64,000 nucleotides of DNA from a virus, in the IMG/VR virus record IMGVR_UViG_3300010413_001187, positions 1 through 64,000 of that record; one strand, 5' to 3'. The stretch's first letter is position 1; every line of letters begins with the position of its first letter. The translations under genes and the position numbers were made by a program. Below the pieces are notes generated by a model. That model ran no database searches. It was not told where the DNA came from and was given only the letters and a program-made list of their open reading frames with translations. Positions 9,972 through 21,600 of this stretch are shown piece after piece.

Positions 9972-11603
9972 ATGGCAACGCCGAGATGGGTAGAAATGTA
10001 TACGAACTCAAGCGGAATTGGACTGAGTTCGGACCAAAATTCAGGTCACGTAAATTCCAGTATGTATGGGCGCGGAACCCCTCCAGCTCTTCGTGGTAGC
10101 CTCCCTTCAGAGATACCTATAACATTAGCTTCTGATTCGAATAAACTAAATATTCGTATGCATAATGGGGTTAGTGAGTCCTCTAAAGTATTCACATTAG
10201 CTAGTGGTACCAATCTGGATCCAAGAGTTATTGCTAGAGATATCACAGATCAGATGCATAGAAATCCACCAGTAAATCATGCTGTTTGGACTAGTGCTTA
10301 TTGTTTTTGGAACTATAATGCGTTTGAGCTACGTGGTGGTATATGTGGTTATAATAGTGCAGTAACAATAGATACCACAACTAATAGTGCTCATACGAAA
10401 TTAGGATTCTCTACCGGAGTAACTGAGTACGGGTCTGATAATTTCAGACTATATGGTGGTGGACTAGCAACAGATGGTAAAACAGTAAATACTTGGAGTG
10501 GCTCTATGTCCACAAGTGGTACATGTTTTGCTAGCTCGTGGGATGAATACACAATAGTAGCTGTGAATAATGATGCTGGAACTGGACAAGGCAGTGCAAC
10601 TATTGTTACACATGCGAGCGGAACTTATCCAGGTACCGTTACTTTGGGCGGTGTTTATAATTATACTGAAAGTACCACTTATCATCTTACTGTAACTGTG
10701 AGTGGATCCGCTTCTTATATGAATGGTGTCTTGGATGCGGTTCCAGTTATGGATTGGTATGGAACCGGTGGTGACACAGCTAGCTCTGGAACACAACAAT
10801 TATTATATCCAAACTATCCTTATCCTCTTGGTAACAAGGGAGTATGGGTTAAATTTAGCAATGCTCCTTTCTCCTATCCAGGAGATGCATGGCAGATATT
10901 AGCGAGTGGTATAGTAGCTCCATCTGGTTATAATTATCAATGGGGCTCTGCAATGAGATCAGTCATATGGAGTTCTATAAAAGGAGACACTAGCTGGACT
11001 ATTGTTCCTAATAGTGGTAACACTGCAACATTTGGTAATTATTTCAAAGTTGGACGAAAAGGCATCTATCTATCAGCTAATCAGGATTATAATGTAGCTG
11101 CTGGTGACACACTTAGAGTAAGAGTCCCAGGTCCTATCCCATATAGTTATGATATTTCTTCTATTAATTTAGGTAATATTACTGTCACTACATCATCAAG
11201 AGTATTTACAGTTCGTTTCGATGTGATCGGAGGGGCTGTAGAATTAACTAATATAAAATTCAGCTTATTGAGTAATGGTGGCATGGGATATCATGATGGA
11301 GTAAACACTTCATTTAGATTTGGTACTGTTGGAAGAGGACAATATGCTACAACAACTGATTATGATATAGAATGGAGAAATGATGTTCAAGTAACTGATT
11401 TAGTTCCACCTAAGCCAGAATATTTACATACTATAGTTGCTAATCTCACAGAAGTTTCAACAGCTGATGATTCACAAACAATTGGTATTGATGACTTTGA
11501 TGGTGTTGTTTCAGACTATATCTTTAATGCTATTCAGTTGGGAGCAGACGAGAGTGGACAAAAAACAGTTGTTTATCGCTGTTATTACGACTATACAGAG
11601 TAA
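9972..11603 (+). CDS. Putative structural protein, beta-rich (543 aa)
   Basis: Starts at an ATG eight bases after a strong GGAGGG ribosome binding site (9958-9963). The 543-residue product is rich in Gly, Ser, Thr and Tyr and has a virion-protein look without membrane segments or catalytic motifs. The N-terminal half contains a TTNSAHTKLGF segment reminiscent of phage proteins that bin or sample values against a structural repeat, but I do not recognise a family. A short SSGTQQLLYP stretch near residue 270 resembles the SSGINQLLYP stretch in the preceding giant protein, suggesting shared module ancestry. It is the first gene after the only clear gap in this block, so it may have its own transcription or processing signal. 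Confidence 0.55.
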   Translation: MATPRWVEMYTNSSGIGLSSDQNSGHVNSSMYGRGTPPALRGSLPSEIPITLASDSNKLNIRMHNGVSESSKVFTLASGTNLDPRVIARDITDQMHRNPPVNHAVWTSAYCFWNYNAFELRGGICGYNSAVTIDTTTNSAHTKLGFSTGVTEYGSDNFRLYGGGLATDGKTVNTWSGSMSTSGTCFASSWDEYTIVAVNNDAGTGQGSATIVTHASGTYPGTVTLGGVYNYTESTTYHLTVTVSGSASYMNGVLDAVPVMDWYGTGGDTASSGTQQLLYPNYPYPLGNKGVWVKFSNAPFSYPGDAWQILASGIVAPSGYNYQWGSAMRSVIWSSIKGDTSWTIVPNSGNTATFGNYFKVGRKGIYLSANQDYNVAAGDTLRVRVPGPIPYSYDISSINLGNITVTTSSRVFTVRFDVIGGAVELTNIKFSLLSNGGMGYHDGVNTSFRFGTVGRGQYATTTDYDIEWRNDVQVTDLVPPKPEYLHTIVANLTEVSTADDSQTIGIDDFDGVVSDYIFNAIQLGADESGQKTVVYRCYYDYTE

Positions 11604-11609
11604 AGAACT

Positions 11610-12251
11610 ATGCTAACAAGAACTTATCCTGCGGAATATGATACATTCAGCGGGGATGAAGTTATTATAAATGCTATCCGAGATAAGATAGGTGATCGGT
11701 TAGAATTAAAGAGATACGTACTAGCAGTTGGGTCACAAGAAGTAACAGATTATGTAATGTCAGATGGCACAACTTTCTATGATGCAGATGCTAGATTCTG
11801 GCCTTATCACCTAACTTACTCTGGTACAACATATTCAGGTACAACGAATCCCCAAGTGTTGAACTATCATTATATGCTATTCGAAAATCCTGTAGATTTA
11901 ACAGCTTATGCATCAGATTTTTGGGTTGAGTCCTTCTACCTATCTGATTTTGAGATTTGGACAGCTTTTTTAGCTGTTGATTTGACACCATTGGTACCAG
12001 ATGTTACTTGTATCACAGAGGATATGAATATTGTAAAGGCTGCTTTAGATCTTGTACCATCATTGAGGGCATCTAAAGCCAAATATTTTTATGGTGGCCT
12101 GGAGATCCAAGATAATGATACTACCTTTAGGCAATCTGAATTAAGAAGTGATCCTTTTAAAGATCTGGTTGATAAATTACAAAAAGAATTAGATGATCTT
12201 ATAAATGAATGTAAGACCAGATTATATCAGGGAGGATACAGGATCGAGTAA
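11610..12251 (+). CDS. Hypothetical structural-block protein (213 aa)
   Basis: I do not recognise this 213-residue protein. It begins MLTRTYPAEYDTFSGDEVI, is mixed alpha/beta, and ends in a charged amphipathic helix (about residues 185-205, LVDKLQKELDDLINECK) that could form a coiled coil for oligomerisation. It starts six bases after the preceding stop with only a weak ribosome binding site, so translation is probably coupled. Its last base is shared with the ATG of the next gene (TAATG). Position between virion-type genes suggests a tail or baseplate connector, which is inference from location only. Confidence 0.5.
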   Translation: MLTRTYPAEYDTFSGDEVIINAIRDKIGDRLELKRYVLAVGSQEVTDYVMSDGTTFYDADARFWPYHLTYSGTTYSGTTNPQVLNYHYMLFENPVDLTAYASDFWVESFYLSDFEIWTAFLAVDLTPLVPDVTCITEDMNIVKAALDLVPSLRASKAKYFYGGLEIQDNDTTFRQSELRSDPFKDLVDKLQKELDDLINECKTRLYQGGYRIE

Positions 12252-12643
12252 TGGCAAAAACTCAATGGATAGCACAACGAGAAGACGGCACACCAGTTAG
12301 ATTTGGGTGGGTGGTCAGATATAAAGATGGAACAGTTATGCCAGAATGGGAATTTGATGGTCCATTTAGTCAATTACCTAGACGTAACGAGATAGAGGCT
12401 GTAGCTCTTGTTTTAGATGACCGTTCATGGGTTATAAAAGGAAAAGAACATTATTATGCATCAAAGGGCGAATCTTTTCATGTCGTTTTCAGCAGAGGAA
12501 GGCCAGATCCTAATATGCAAATCCCTAAAATCCGCACACTTGACAACATGTCTATTGGATATTGGGAGGATGGCCGAAGAGTTCAAATTACTGTGGACAC
12601 CCGCACAGGAGAAATGCATGGGCCATATGAAGTACCAGCCTAA
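12251..12643 (+). CDS. Hypothetical small structural-block protein (130 aa)
   Basis: A 130-residue acidic/basic mixed protein with no family I recognise. It opens with MAKTQWIAQREDGTPVRFGWVV-type beta strands, and the short pattern DG-(T/R)-V recurs (GTPVRFGW, DGTVMPEW, DGRRVQIT), so it is probably a small beta-barrel or sandwich. The ATG overlaps the stop of the upstream gene by one base, with GGAGG about 16 bases upstream. It is followed by a strong AAGGAGGT ribosome binding site (12642-12649) that serves the giant gene downstream. Function unknown. Confidence 0.5.
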   Translation: MAKTQWIAQREDGTPVRFGWVVRYKDGTVMPEWEFDGPFSQLPRRNEIEAVALVLDDRSWVIKGKEHYYASKGESFHVVFSRGRPDPNMQIPKIRTLDNMSIGYWEDGRRVQITVDTRTGEMHGPYEVPA

Positions 12644-12655
12644 GGAGGTACTCCC

Positions 12656-15600
12656 ATGCCCGACCTAAAATATCGTATAAAACGAGCCTCAGAACAAAAA
12701 CAATCCGTCTACGAGTATGATACTTTGCCTCCCGGTGTATTAGACGCTATGAAGGAGGCAGGAACTTTCATAGACTCGGATAAGAATATAAAACCACATA
12801 CATGTACTTTTATACAAAGATATCATTGGGATAATAATGATTATTATCTATGTAATATAAGAATACGTTCTAAGAGAACCGATTTAATTTCCAGTGATAT
12901 GAAAAATCAACCTAGAGAGAATCTAGAATATAGATTAGAGACTCTTAAAGCCGCTAGGGATTATGCAGAGCAGCACAAATCAAGTGATATCCAGGCAATT
13001 GAAGATACTTACAATCCTAAAATTAATGAGGCTTCCAAACAAAATATGATGAGTGTGGTAAGGGCTTTGGAGGTTAAGAGGGATTCTGAAATAAATGATA
13101 TTAATACCCAAATAGTGGAGTATGATACTTTAATAAAAAACTTAGAAATTCAATTAGATTCTTTATCTGGATCAATGCAACCAGAGGGGGAGGGGGAATA
13201 CAGAGTATCTGGTGCATTAAAATTAAATAAAGAATCTTTCAGAGTATATGATTCTTATGAAGAAAAATATATTTATCCTGAATTCTCTATAATGTGTTTT
13301 GAATGTAAGCATTGTGATATACATAATGGTAAATCAGCTTATTCGGAATCTGGATTCTCAGAAAGAAATATACAATATCCTAAATGTAATTGTTACACTC
13401 CTAGGGGTGGTATGACAGTTACACACTATAGTGGGGCTTTAAAGACATCTGAGGCTCCTGGTTATTGGGCTGAAAGAGATATACTAACTGCTTATGATCA
13501 ATGGAAGAAAGGGCCTAGTGCAGACTATCTCGGAACTATTCCATCTGTGGTTCCTGCCGTAGATGAAAAATATCCTGAAAACCCAAATCAATTAGGTTTT
13601 ATTTATATGGTATTAAACGCGAGAGCCATTGTAGCATCGTGCTGCTGGTGGGCTGCTGAATCTGTTCTGGTCTATAAGAAAGAATACTTTAGAGCTATTG
13701 ATTTAGCTGTTGCGAAAGCTAAAGCATTAACTGATGCTGGATTACAAGCACCGCAAATGTCCGCTTCTTTAGGAGTAAGTAGTGCTGCAGAATATATATA
13801 TAGAGAGGGAGATTATCCATTTGATGGTATTGGTGATGAGGCTGGGGAAGAAGCAATAAAAAGAGTTTTATTAGGTAGGAATTATGATTGGACTCTTCCA
13901 GAAACTGGTAATAACACGAGAATAATATATGCTTTAGACTCAAAGGTAACAGGAGATCTAACTAAATCAATAAGGGATGAGGATAAAGAAAATTGTGCTG
14001 AATTTCAAGGTATGTGGCATTTTGATAATCCTCTATGGTTTAGTCCAAAAAACTGTGCACATCCAGATTGTAAAGTTAAGTACGAATGGGGTGCCATATG
14101 TAATGGTGGAGGAGCTTTTTCTTTAGCGGATGGCAGAGCATGTCCTTACTATGAAAGTTCTGTATTAGGCCCAGAGAGCGAATCAAAAAAATTATGTCGT
14201 ATGGGACGTATGTATGCTGGAGATTATGTTACAGGCGGAGCTATATTAGAATTGATGTGGTTGGCCAAGGGAGGTTTACCTTGGACTCAAGAGGAATGGG
14301 AATCTACTTGGAGAGTGCCTTATATTTGGACTACAATGCCTTTTAATCCTATTACTGTTTTAATTGATGAAATGAGAGATAAATATGGTAATATGGAGAA
14401 AGTCAGTTTACGTAAAGATTATAGACTCTATGGGCAAAAAACAAATATAAATCTTATAACAGGCTCAATATCAGACAGCCAACCTCCCCCTGTTTTGTTG
14501 CCTGGAGGAACCGTTACCGCACATAATAGATCTCCTGAAGGAGAAGTTAGCAAAGCTGATAGAGTACCGGACTTTCCTACGTTCATTAAACAATTGGAAG
14601 TAAGATCAATGGGTAGTATAAGGATTATATGGCCCAATACTGATTTGAATTCTGTTTTATTGTCTTATGAGCATAGTGAGGATTATATTGATCAACTTAG
14701 AGAAGCCAGTTCAAAATCATATAAGAAAATTATATGGGATATGAATGGGCTCAATACTAATGTGATTGTACAGGGGTCAATAGGCTCATTTAAGAATGGT
14801 TTATATTGTATAAATACGTCTTTCTTGTCAGGAGCTTGGGCTGAAAAACGATTTGATCTGGAAGCTGAATTGCTGAATTTAAATAAATTAGAACCGAAAA
14901 CTCAATATCTATTAAAGGATTTATGGCAAGCATTGATAATGTCTCAATTACCAGATAAGTCACCTATATTATCTGGTGCTCCTTTATTACGTACATATAT
15001 GAACTCTAAAGGTATGTTTATTTTTGAAAATGTAAAATTAAATTGTAGATCAGCTGAGAATTTTATTATGGTGTTTGGTTATACGGCAGAGGGAGTAATA
15101 GATTCAGCATTTATAAAAGTTACACCAGTATTTCGTAGAAGTTATGCTTATCAATCAGAAGCTGAATTAATGACTTCTTGGAAAACAGTTTGGAATGGGA
15201 GACCTTCTTTATTCTTTAATATGCAATCATTATATAATATAGGTGGAGAAAAATCTGATCCTGAGACAGAAATCAGAAGTGAAACTATAGCAATATCTGA
15301 TTATAATGATAAAACTATCTCAATAAGGGACCTTACCACTAAAATAGCTGCTTTAGAAAAGGAGATAGCAGGTTTAGAGAACGAGATAAAGGCTTTGGTT
15401 TCAGAAATCGCTACTTTAACTGGTGCCTCTGCATTAATTAATAAAGCTGAAGAAAGAAGAAATGCTGTAGCTAGGTTAACTGCTATTTTAACACAAAAGA
15501 AAAATGAATTACAAGATGCACGAAATGCTTTAGCTCTAAGACAGGAAGCTGCTGCTACCACAGAAGAACAGACTGAAAGTGAACTATCAACTATAGACAA

Positions 15601-18600
15601 AAGAATAGAATCAATAGATAAAGATATAGAGGATCTTGAGACCAGTTATTATAACAGAAAAAACACTCAAGGACCAGATGCTGATACTTCAGATATTGAG
15701 GCTGATATTAAAAGTAAAAGAGAAGAAAAGGAAAACTTATTAAATAGACAAGCGGAGCTTGAGGCAGAAGAGGCAGACCAAGAAGATACTGATGATGAAG
15801 AAGCAGCAGAAGATGATGAATCACAAGATTATTTAGATTTGGATTTTCCGCCAGGGGATCCTGATAACCAGGAATTAATGTCTGATGAGGATGGGAATGT
15901 AGAAAAGCCTGATTATGATACGGTGACAAGATTATATGTCCCTTTTATGAATTCTAATGAAAATACATGGAGAAATATAGATGCATATAAAAGAATAGAT
16001 GGTCACACAGGAGGGGGACCAGCAGAATCAATTACTCTTGAGATACCACAAGACTCTGGTGTAACTACTTGGAAATATCTTAATGTTTCCCAGCCGATGA
16101 ATTATTCTTTTGATGTTTTTGCACAATATACTTTTACTAGCAAAGCGGCCAAACGCGTAGTTGTTTATTCTACTAGAGAATCCGACATTTCTTCCGGAAA
16201 TAATTTAGGGGTACCATTAACTGATGATATAGGAAAATGGTATGCTCTTTCTACATGCTCTTCTATGATAATACTTGTTATGAATCCAGATATATTTAAT
16301 AATCATACAGAAGCTATGATTTTTAGTCTGAGTGCAAAAGCTATTTATAAATGGAAAAATCAGCAAGGCGAAGAAACAGAGATAGAGAAAGTAATAAAGT
16401 TTGTCCCGATGCATTATTGTCAGGTAGAAAGATCTTTTCCTGGGTATACAGATGGAAAGGATGCAACATTAATAGGCACCAAATCAGCACATGGTACTAC
16501 TGTTGCAAGAGTTGAGATATCAGAGGATATAGAAATTATTGAAAGACCTAATATCGGTAGGCATCCATGGATATATTTTGCAACCCCGGTAACTGAGGAA
16601 ACAGATGTAAAAGAATGGCATAATTATAATAATATATGGTATCCAGAAATTCCTGATAGTGAGCCCACAATATTACCACACCCAGATAATGTTGAATTAT
16701 ATATAGAATTTGCTTATATAGCTGAAATATATGATCATAATGATAGAAATATGACAGAATGGGAAACTGATGAAGCTTCAACAGCCATAGCTTTCAATCA
16801 TCCAAAGGCAGGAATTCAAAGGACAATCTTCTATCATGAAAGTATTGATGAAGAAGGTATTGATGGGTATACTACAGTTCCAATTGGCTCTCATGATATG
16901 GCAACATTATGGCCTTATGCTCGTTACGCGTCACGCGATTATGAAATAAAATATATATGGCGTGACGAAATGAAGAATGTACAGAAAGCTGATCATCCAA
17001 GAAGGGGTGCGAATAAGACTTGTGGCGGTCCTGCTAAAAGGTTTACTTCTTATGCTATTGGTGATCATGATTTGGGAACCGAGTTCCAGCAAGCAGTAAC
17101 ATATAAAGAACGAGCCGATAAGTATGATAGTTTATCTTTTACTGAAAGGGAAGGTCTTAAACTGTCTGGTAAAAATCCAATTGATGGATTTCCGACAGAC
17201 GCAGGCAAACCTTTTGCAGCAGGAGAAAAAAGAGGGTCTTCCTATTATCCATATACTAGGTCAGAACCATATACTGTTTTTGTACCACAAAATAAAGACT
17301 ATATTTGGGATTTCATGTTAATGTGGAGGAATAAATATAGACCAGAAAAAGATAGCACTACACCTCCCCTGGGAAAGGGAAGAATGCTAGCCCCAAAATA
17401 TTGTCAATTAGACACTGGAAACCCCCTTAACAGAGGAGCATCTGATTGGTATAGATACTGGGAGTACAATCCTAAAGACAAGCCAACACAATATTTGGGT
17501 AAATCATTGACGAGAGGACCTGTCTTTCAATTAGAATATAGAGAATATTTTGATGTAGATAATAAAATGGTTTATCTACGGCCATATGTAGCAAGATCTA
17601 ATTATACTAGAAATGCACAATGGATGGTATTGTTAGATAAATTGGTCCCTGAAGATTATGAATTAGAATCTGGAACTATTCAATGGGCTGAGGATTATGA
17701 ACCAGCAGCTGGAGAAATAGGCCATGATAAGTGGGAAGAGTATGTAAAAAATAATCATAGGGCATGGAGTGTGAGAAAAAAATATCCTGCATTTTATGGG
17801 CATTATGGTAAAGCTTCTTATGGTCAATATGTAGATGAATTAAATAGATTACATGATTACGGACTCAGACGAGGCTGGGCTTTTACATTTCCATTAGATC
17901 CAGATAAATTAGAATTTTGGACTATAAACATTGATGATGATGATAAGAAAAAATGCTGTGAACAGGATGATGATATTTGTAAGAAAAACAATCCTTCTTA
18001 TCCAATTTGTGGAGATTGTACAAAGACTGACGCAGAATTAAAAGAAATACCAGGTTTAGAACAAACTCTAAGTAGTCTAAGAAATAAATTAAATGCTAAA
18101 GAACCACCATTAATTTGGACTGAATTACAAGCTATAAGAACCCAAATATATAATGCTGAAGCCAGATTAGCTTGGTTAAAATGTCAGGAAATACCTAAAC
18201 CTCCTTATAATCCTGATGAGGTAGACTATGGTACTTGGACAACTGTAGTTATTAATCTTTATAATTATTGGAAAGACTCTGGTAAAGGATATGATGACTT
18301 AATGATTGAAGTAACCCGTGGTAGATCCTACGGATGGCAAGTTATAATTGAACCAGAATTAAGATTTAGTAAAACCACAGAGTCAGAGGACGTAGCATAT
18401 GAAGAATGTATGAAACAATTTAATGCAGCGATGGATCTAACATTGCGAACAGAACAAAAAGTTAAGGCAACAACGGACGAGATCACTGCATTAGAGGCTG
18501 CACAAGAAAGGTACCCTACAGAGTCTATACTTACTATTGAAAAGATAGCTAGATTAAAATCAATTTTAAAAGATCAAAAAGCTCTTTATTATAAATATTT

Positions 18601-21600
18601 AGATGATTGGGACAAGATAGACTGTCAAGAGCCACTAGGAGACACAGAGGTATCAGAAACATATGTAGCTAAAATTAATACTGATATGACTACGGGCTGT
18701 ACTAGAAAAGATGTAGCCGTCAGAAATATTGATGAATCTGGTAGTTTTATGATCTTGGATAATTATGTTCCAAGTAGTATAACATCTGAAGCTGAAATGG
18801 ATAAAAGGGCTGATGAACAAAAGAGTGTCTATAGAAAATTACAAACGACTTCACAGAGATATTATCGCTATGAACAAAAACCGTTTGGTTATAATTACCC
18901 ATGGAGTCCCTATGACTCACCACCATTATTTGGGAATACAGGTAGAGAATTATTTGTTCTTGAATTATGCACAATAGGCTCAATAATATCTTGGTTACCC
19001 CCAGACGAACAGGATAGTGATACCACGTCTTCAACAACTCTCTCAGAATATACTGGATTGACAGATGTAACTGATGATCCAGATGTGGAGCCAGAGGAGC
19101 CACCAGATCCTGCCGTAGAAATCAGTACGTCTACAGCAACTAGTGCTCCTGCTACAACTCCTAGTTGGTGGACAGGATGGAGGCCAGAAGGACAAGCTAA
19201 GGAAATGGTTACTCTCTTGGCTCCACCCTATGAATGTAGTAGGGCCATAGAACCTCTCTCTTCAGAGGCATATAATCCATTTTATAATTATATATTTAAT
19301 AATTCTATATGGGGAGAGATTGCTCCAGATTTTATTGAGGACCCATCAGCTTATATGAGACCTCCAGATGTCAGAATAATTACAAAATATGATATCAGTC
19401 ATTACGGAGAGCCATATTATAGATCAGATCTAGGTAGATTTACACTTGTTCCTGATGAAGAATCGGGTATGTCCTCTGTTAGAGTTTTGGGTGAAACAGC
19501 ATCATATAGGAATAGTTGTTATGAAAATTTAATAGAAGAAGAAGAGGAGATTGAATTCGAAGAAGTCACTACTTCTGGAACGGAGGAAGGAGAAAAACAA
19601 CCTTGTGATGAAACTAATCCAGATTATCCAGATTGTTATGAAGACTTATGTGATGATGGTTCAATGCCACCTTGTGATGAGCCTTGCGATGAAAATCATC
19701 CTGATTATCCTGATTGTGATGATACTTTGGAATCAGAAAAAGATGCAGCCGCTGAGGGTAATAATATAAAAGCTGAAGACATAAAAGGATTACCATTTAA
19801 AGATGGGGAAGAGATTAGCGTAGGCTTACGATATCCTGGATTTTGTGGCCCATATAATTATGGAAAATTTTTTGTTGGGTATAAATTACAATATAGAAGT
19901 TATCCAGACTCTGGGGAATATAGTTTTTATCCTCACTGGGCGTGGCCTATAGATAATAAAGACATAGTTGAAAGAGGAGTTTCTACAGTAAAATGGTGGA
20001 TGGGGGCAACCACTTCATCAGGAAAATCTATTGAGTCAGTAAATAGAGAGGGTTCATCATTAGCATCAATTTCAGATATTTATGCTGGTCCTTATTTAAG
20101 GAAACAAAAAGTTAATGATGACGGAAGAGAAATTTCTTGTGGTCCAGAATTAACAGATAGCAAAGATCAACACCCGAAAGAAGCGGAAAAATCTTATCAA
20201 GATGCTTATTATGCTATAATTGTTGAATCAGAGAGAATGTTTGATAATTCTTTACGCGCCCCTCTTATATGGGCTAAAAAAATTGATAATCCAAGTTTAA
20301 CTAATCCATTAGGTTTCAAAGTACCAGAAGCTACATATCCAGCACATCAGGTACAGACTGATGGGACTTTAATTCCATGTCGTATTGGTGCAGGGGATGA
20401 AAATAAAACAGATAAATTTAATAATGTTAATTTTAGTGATATTTTTTCAACAGGAAAGCCTGAATTATTGGATGATAAAACTCAAGATTCTTCTTTGCCT
20501 AATCTATTAACCTCATATGATAAAAATGAAGCTGGAGTGTTCCCAGGATTCAGAATACCCTATGTAAATTATAGGTTGTTGGGAAAAGTATTTTCGAATA
20601 CTGAATATGATATAAGTAAAATAAGGTTGGACCGTAAGGCTGGTTATTATGGTTCACATAACCATGTTATTGTAGCTGAAATTTATCTAAAACAATTTGA
20701 AGCTGATGCAATATTCTTAGACTTAGATTTCGTAAGTTTCTTCTCAGAGAATTTAACGAGCACATATTTTACAAGTGCTGTAGACAAAATGGCTGTTCAA
20801 GTAAGTGTAATTGGAACTCCTGCTGACCCGACAGTAACGGCTGGGAAAACAATAAGTAAAGTTTTTGTAAGGCAGATGCCACTGGATACTAATGTAGATT
20901 CTAAAAAAGAAGGCAATACCGGAAGATTAACATTTGATATGGATTTCGTGATCACCAAAGATTTAAAGATAATAATAGAATTGTTTGTTCAAACTGAAAT
21001 AAATAATTTTCTTTATAATAAAAAATCACCTTGGGGGGTTGATAAACCGGACAAAACAACTGATCCACTAGATGAAGTATATTTAGATGCACTTCTGGAT
21101 AAGTTATCTATAGGAACCTTATTACCAGGTAAATGTGCAGAAATAGTCAGAGTCAGAGAAATTGGTTTTATAATTTCTGGAGGAAATGGTTGTAGTGTAA
21201 AGGAAGAAACATATAACTTCTTTGATGAAGCTAAATCTGAATGGTTTATTTCTAAATGGGAAGAAGATGATAAACAAGTGAATAGAAATTATGGTTGGTG
21301 GACTGAATGGGTTGGTGGAGAAGCTTTAGAGCAAGACCCCACAACATTGGAAAAAAATCATGGTAAACGTGGTTCCAGTTTAGAGGGTATACCAGTTAGA
21401 ACTGAAGATGCAGAAAATAAGAAATATGTAACTGGCTATATGAATGATAAAATTAGACAAACTGACGAAAGTTTTAATAAAACAGTTAAAGCTAAAGCTT
21501 ATCCTGATAGATGCCTGGAAATTCCAGAATTACAACAATCTCGATTGAAGATAGAAGCTTGGAACAATATGAATAAAGGAAGCGAAGACGGTGATGGAAC

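Noticed and set aside
10464-10799. 111-codon antisense frame, and other antisense frames of 60-120 codons throughout
   Set aside because: All lie fully inside well-supported + strand genes, lack family motifs and ribosome sites, and fit the chance expectation for A+T-rich coding DNA with few complementary stops.
12456-12668. 70-codon + strand frame overlapping the 130-residue gene
   Set aside because: It lies in an alternative frame across a coding gene and the following ribosome binding site, with no motif or start signal.
19551-19769. 72-codon + strand frame over the acidic Cys repeats
   Set aside because: It is a frame-shifted reading of the GAT-rich repeat within the giant gene, giving Met/Leu/Ile-rich sequence with no start signal.
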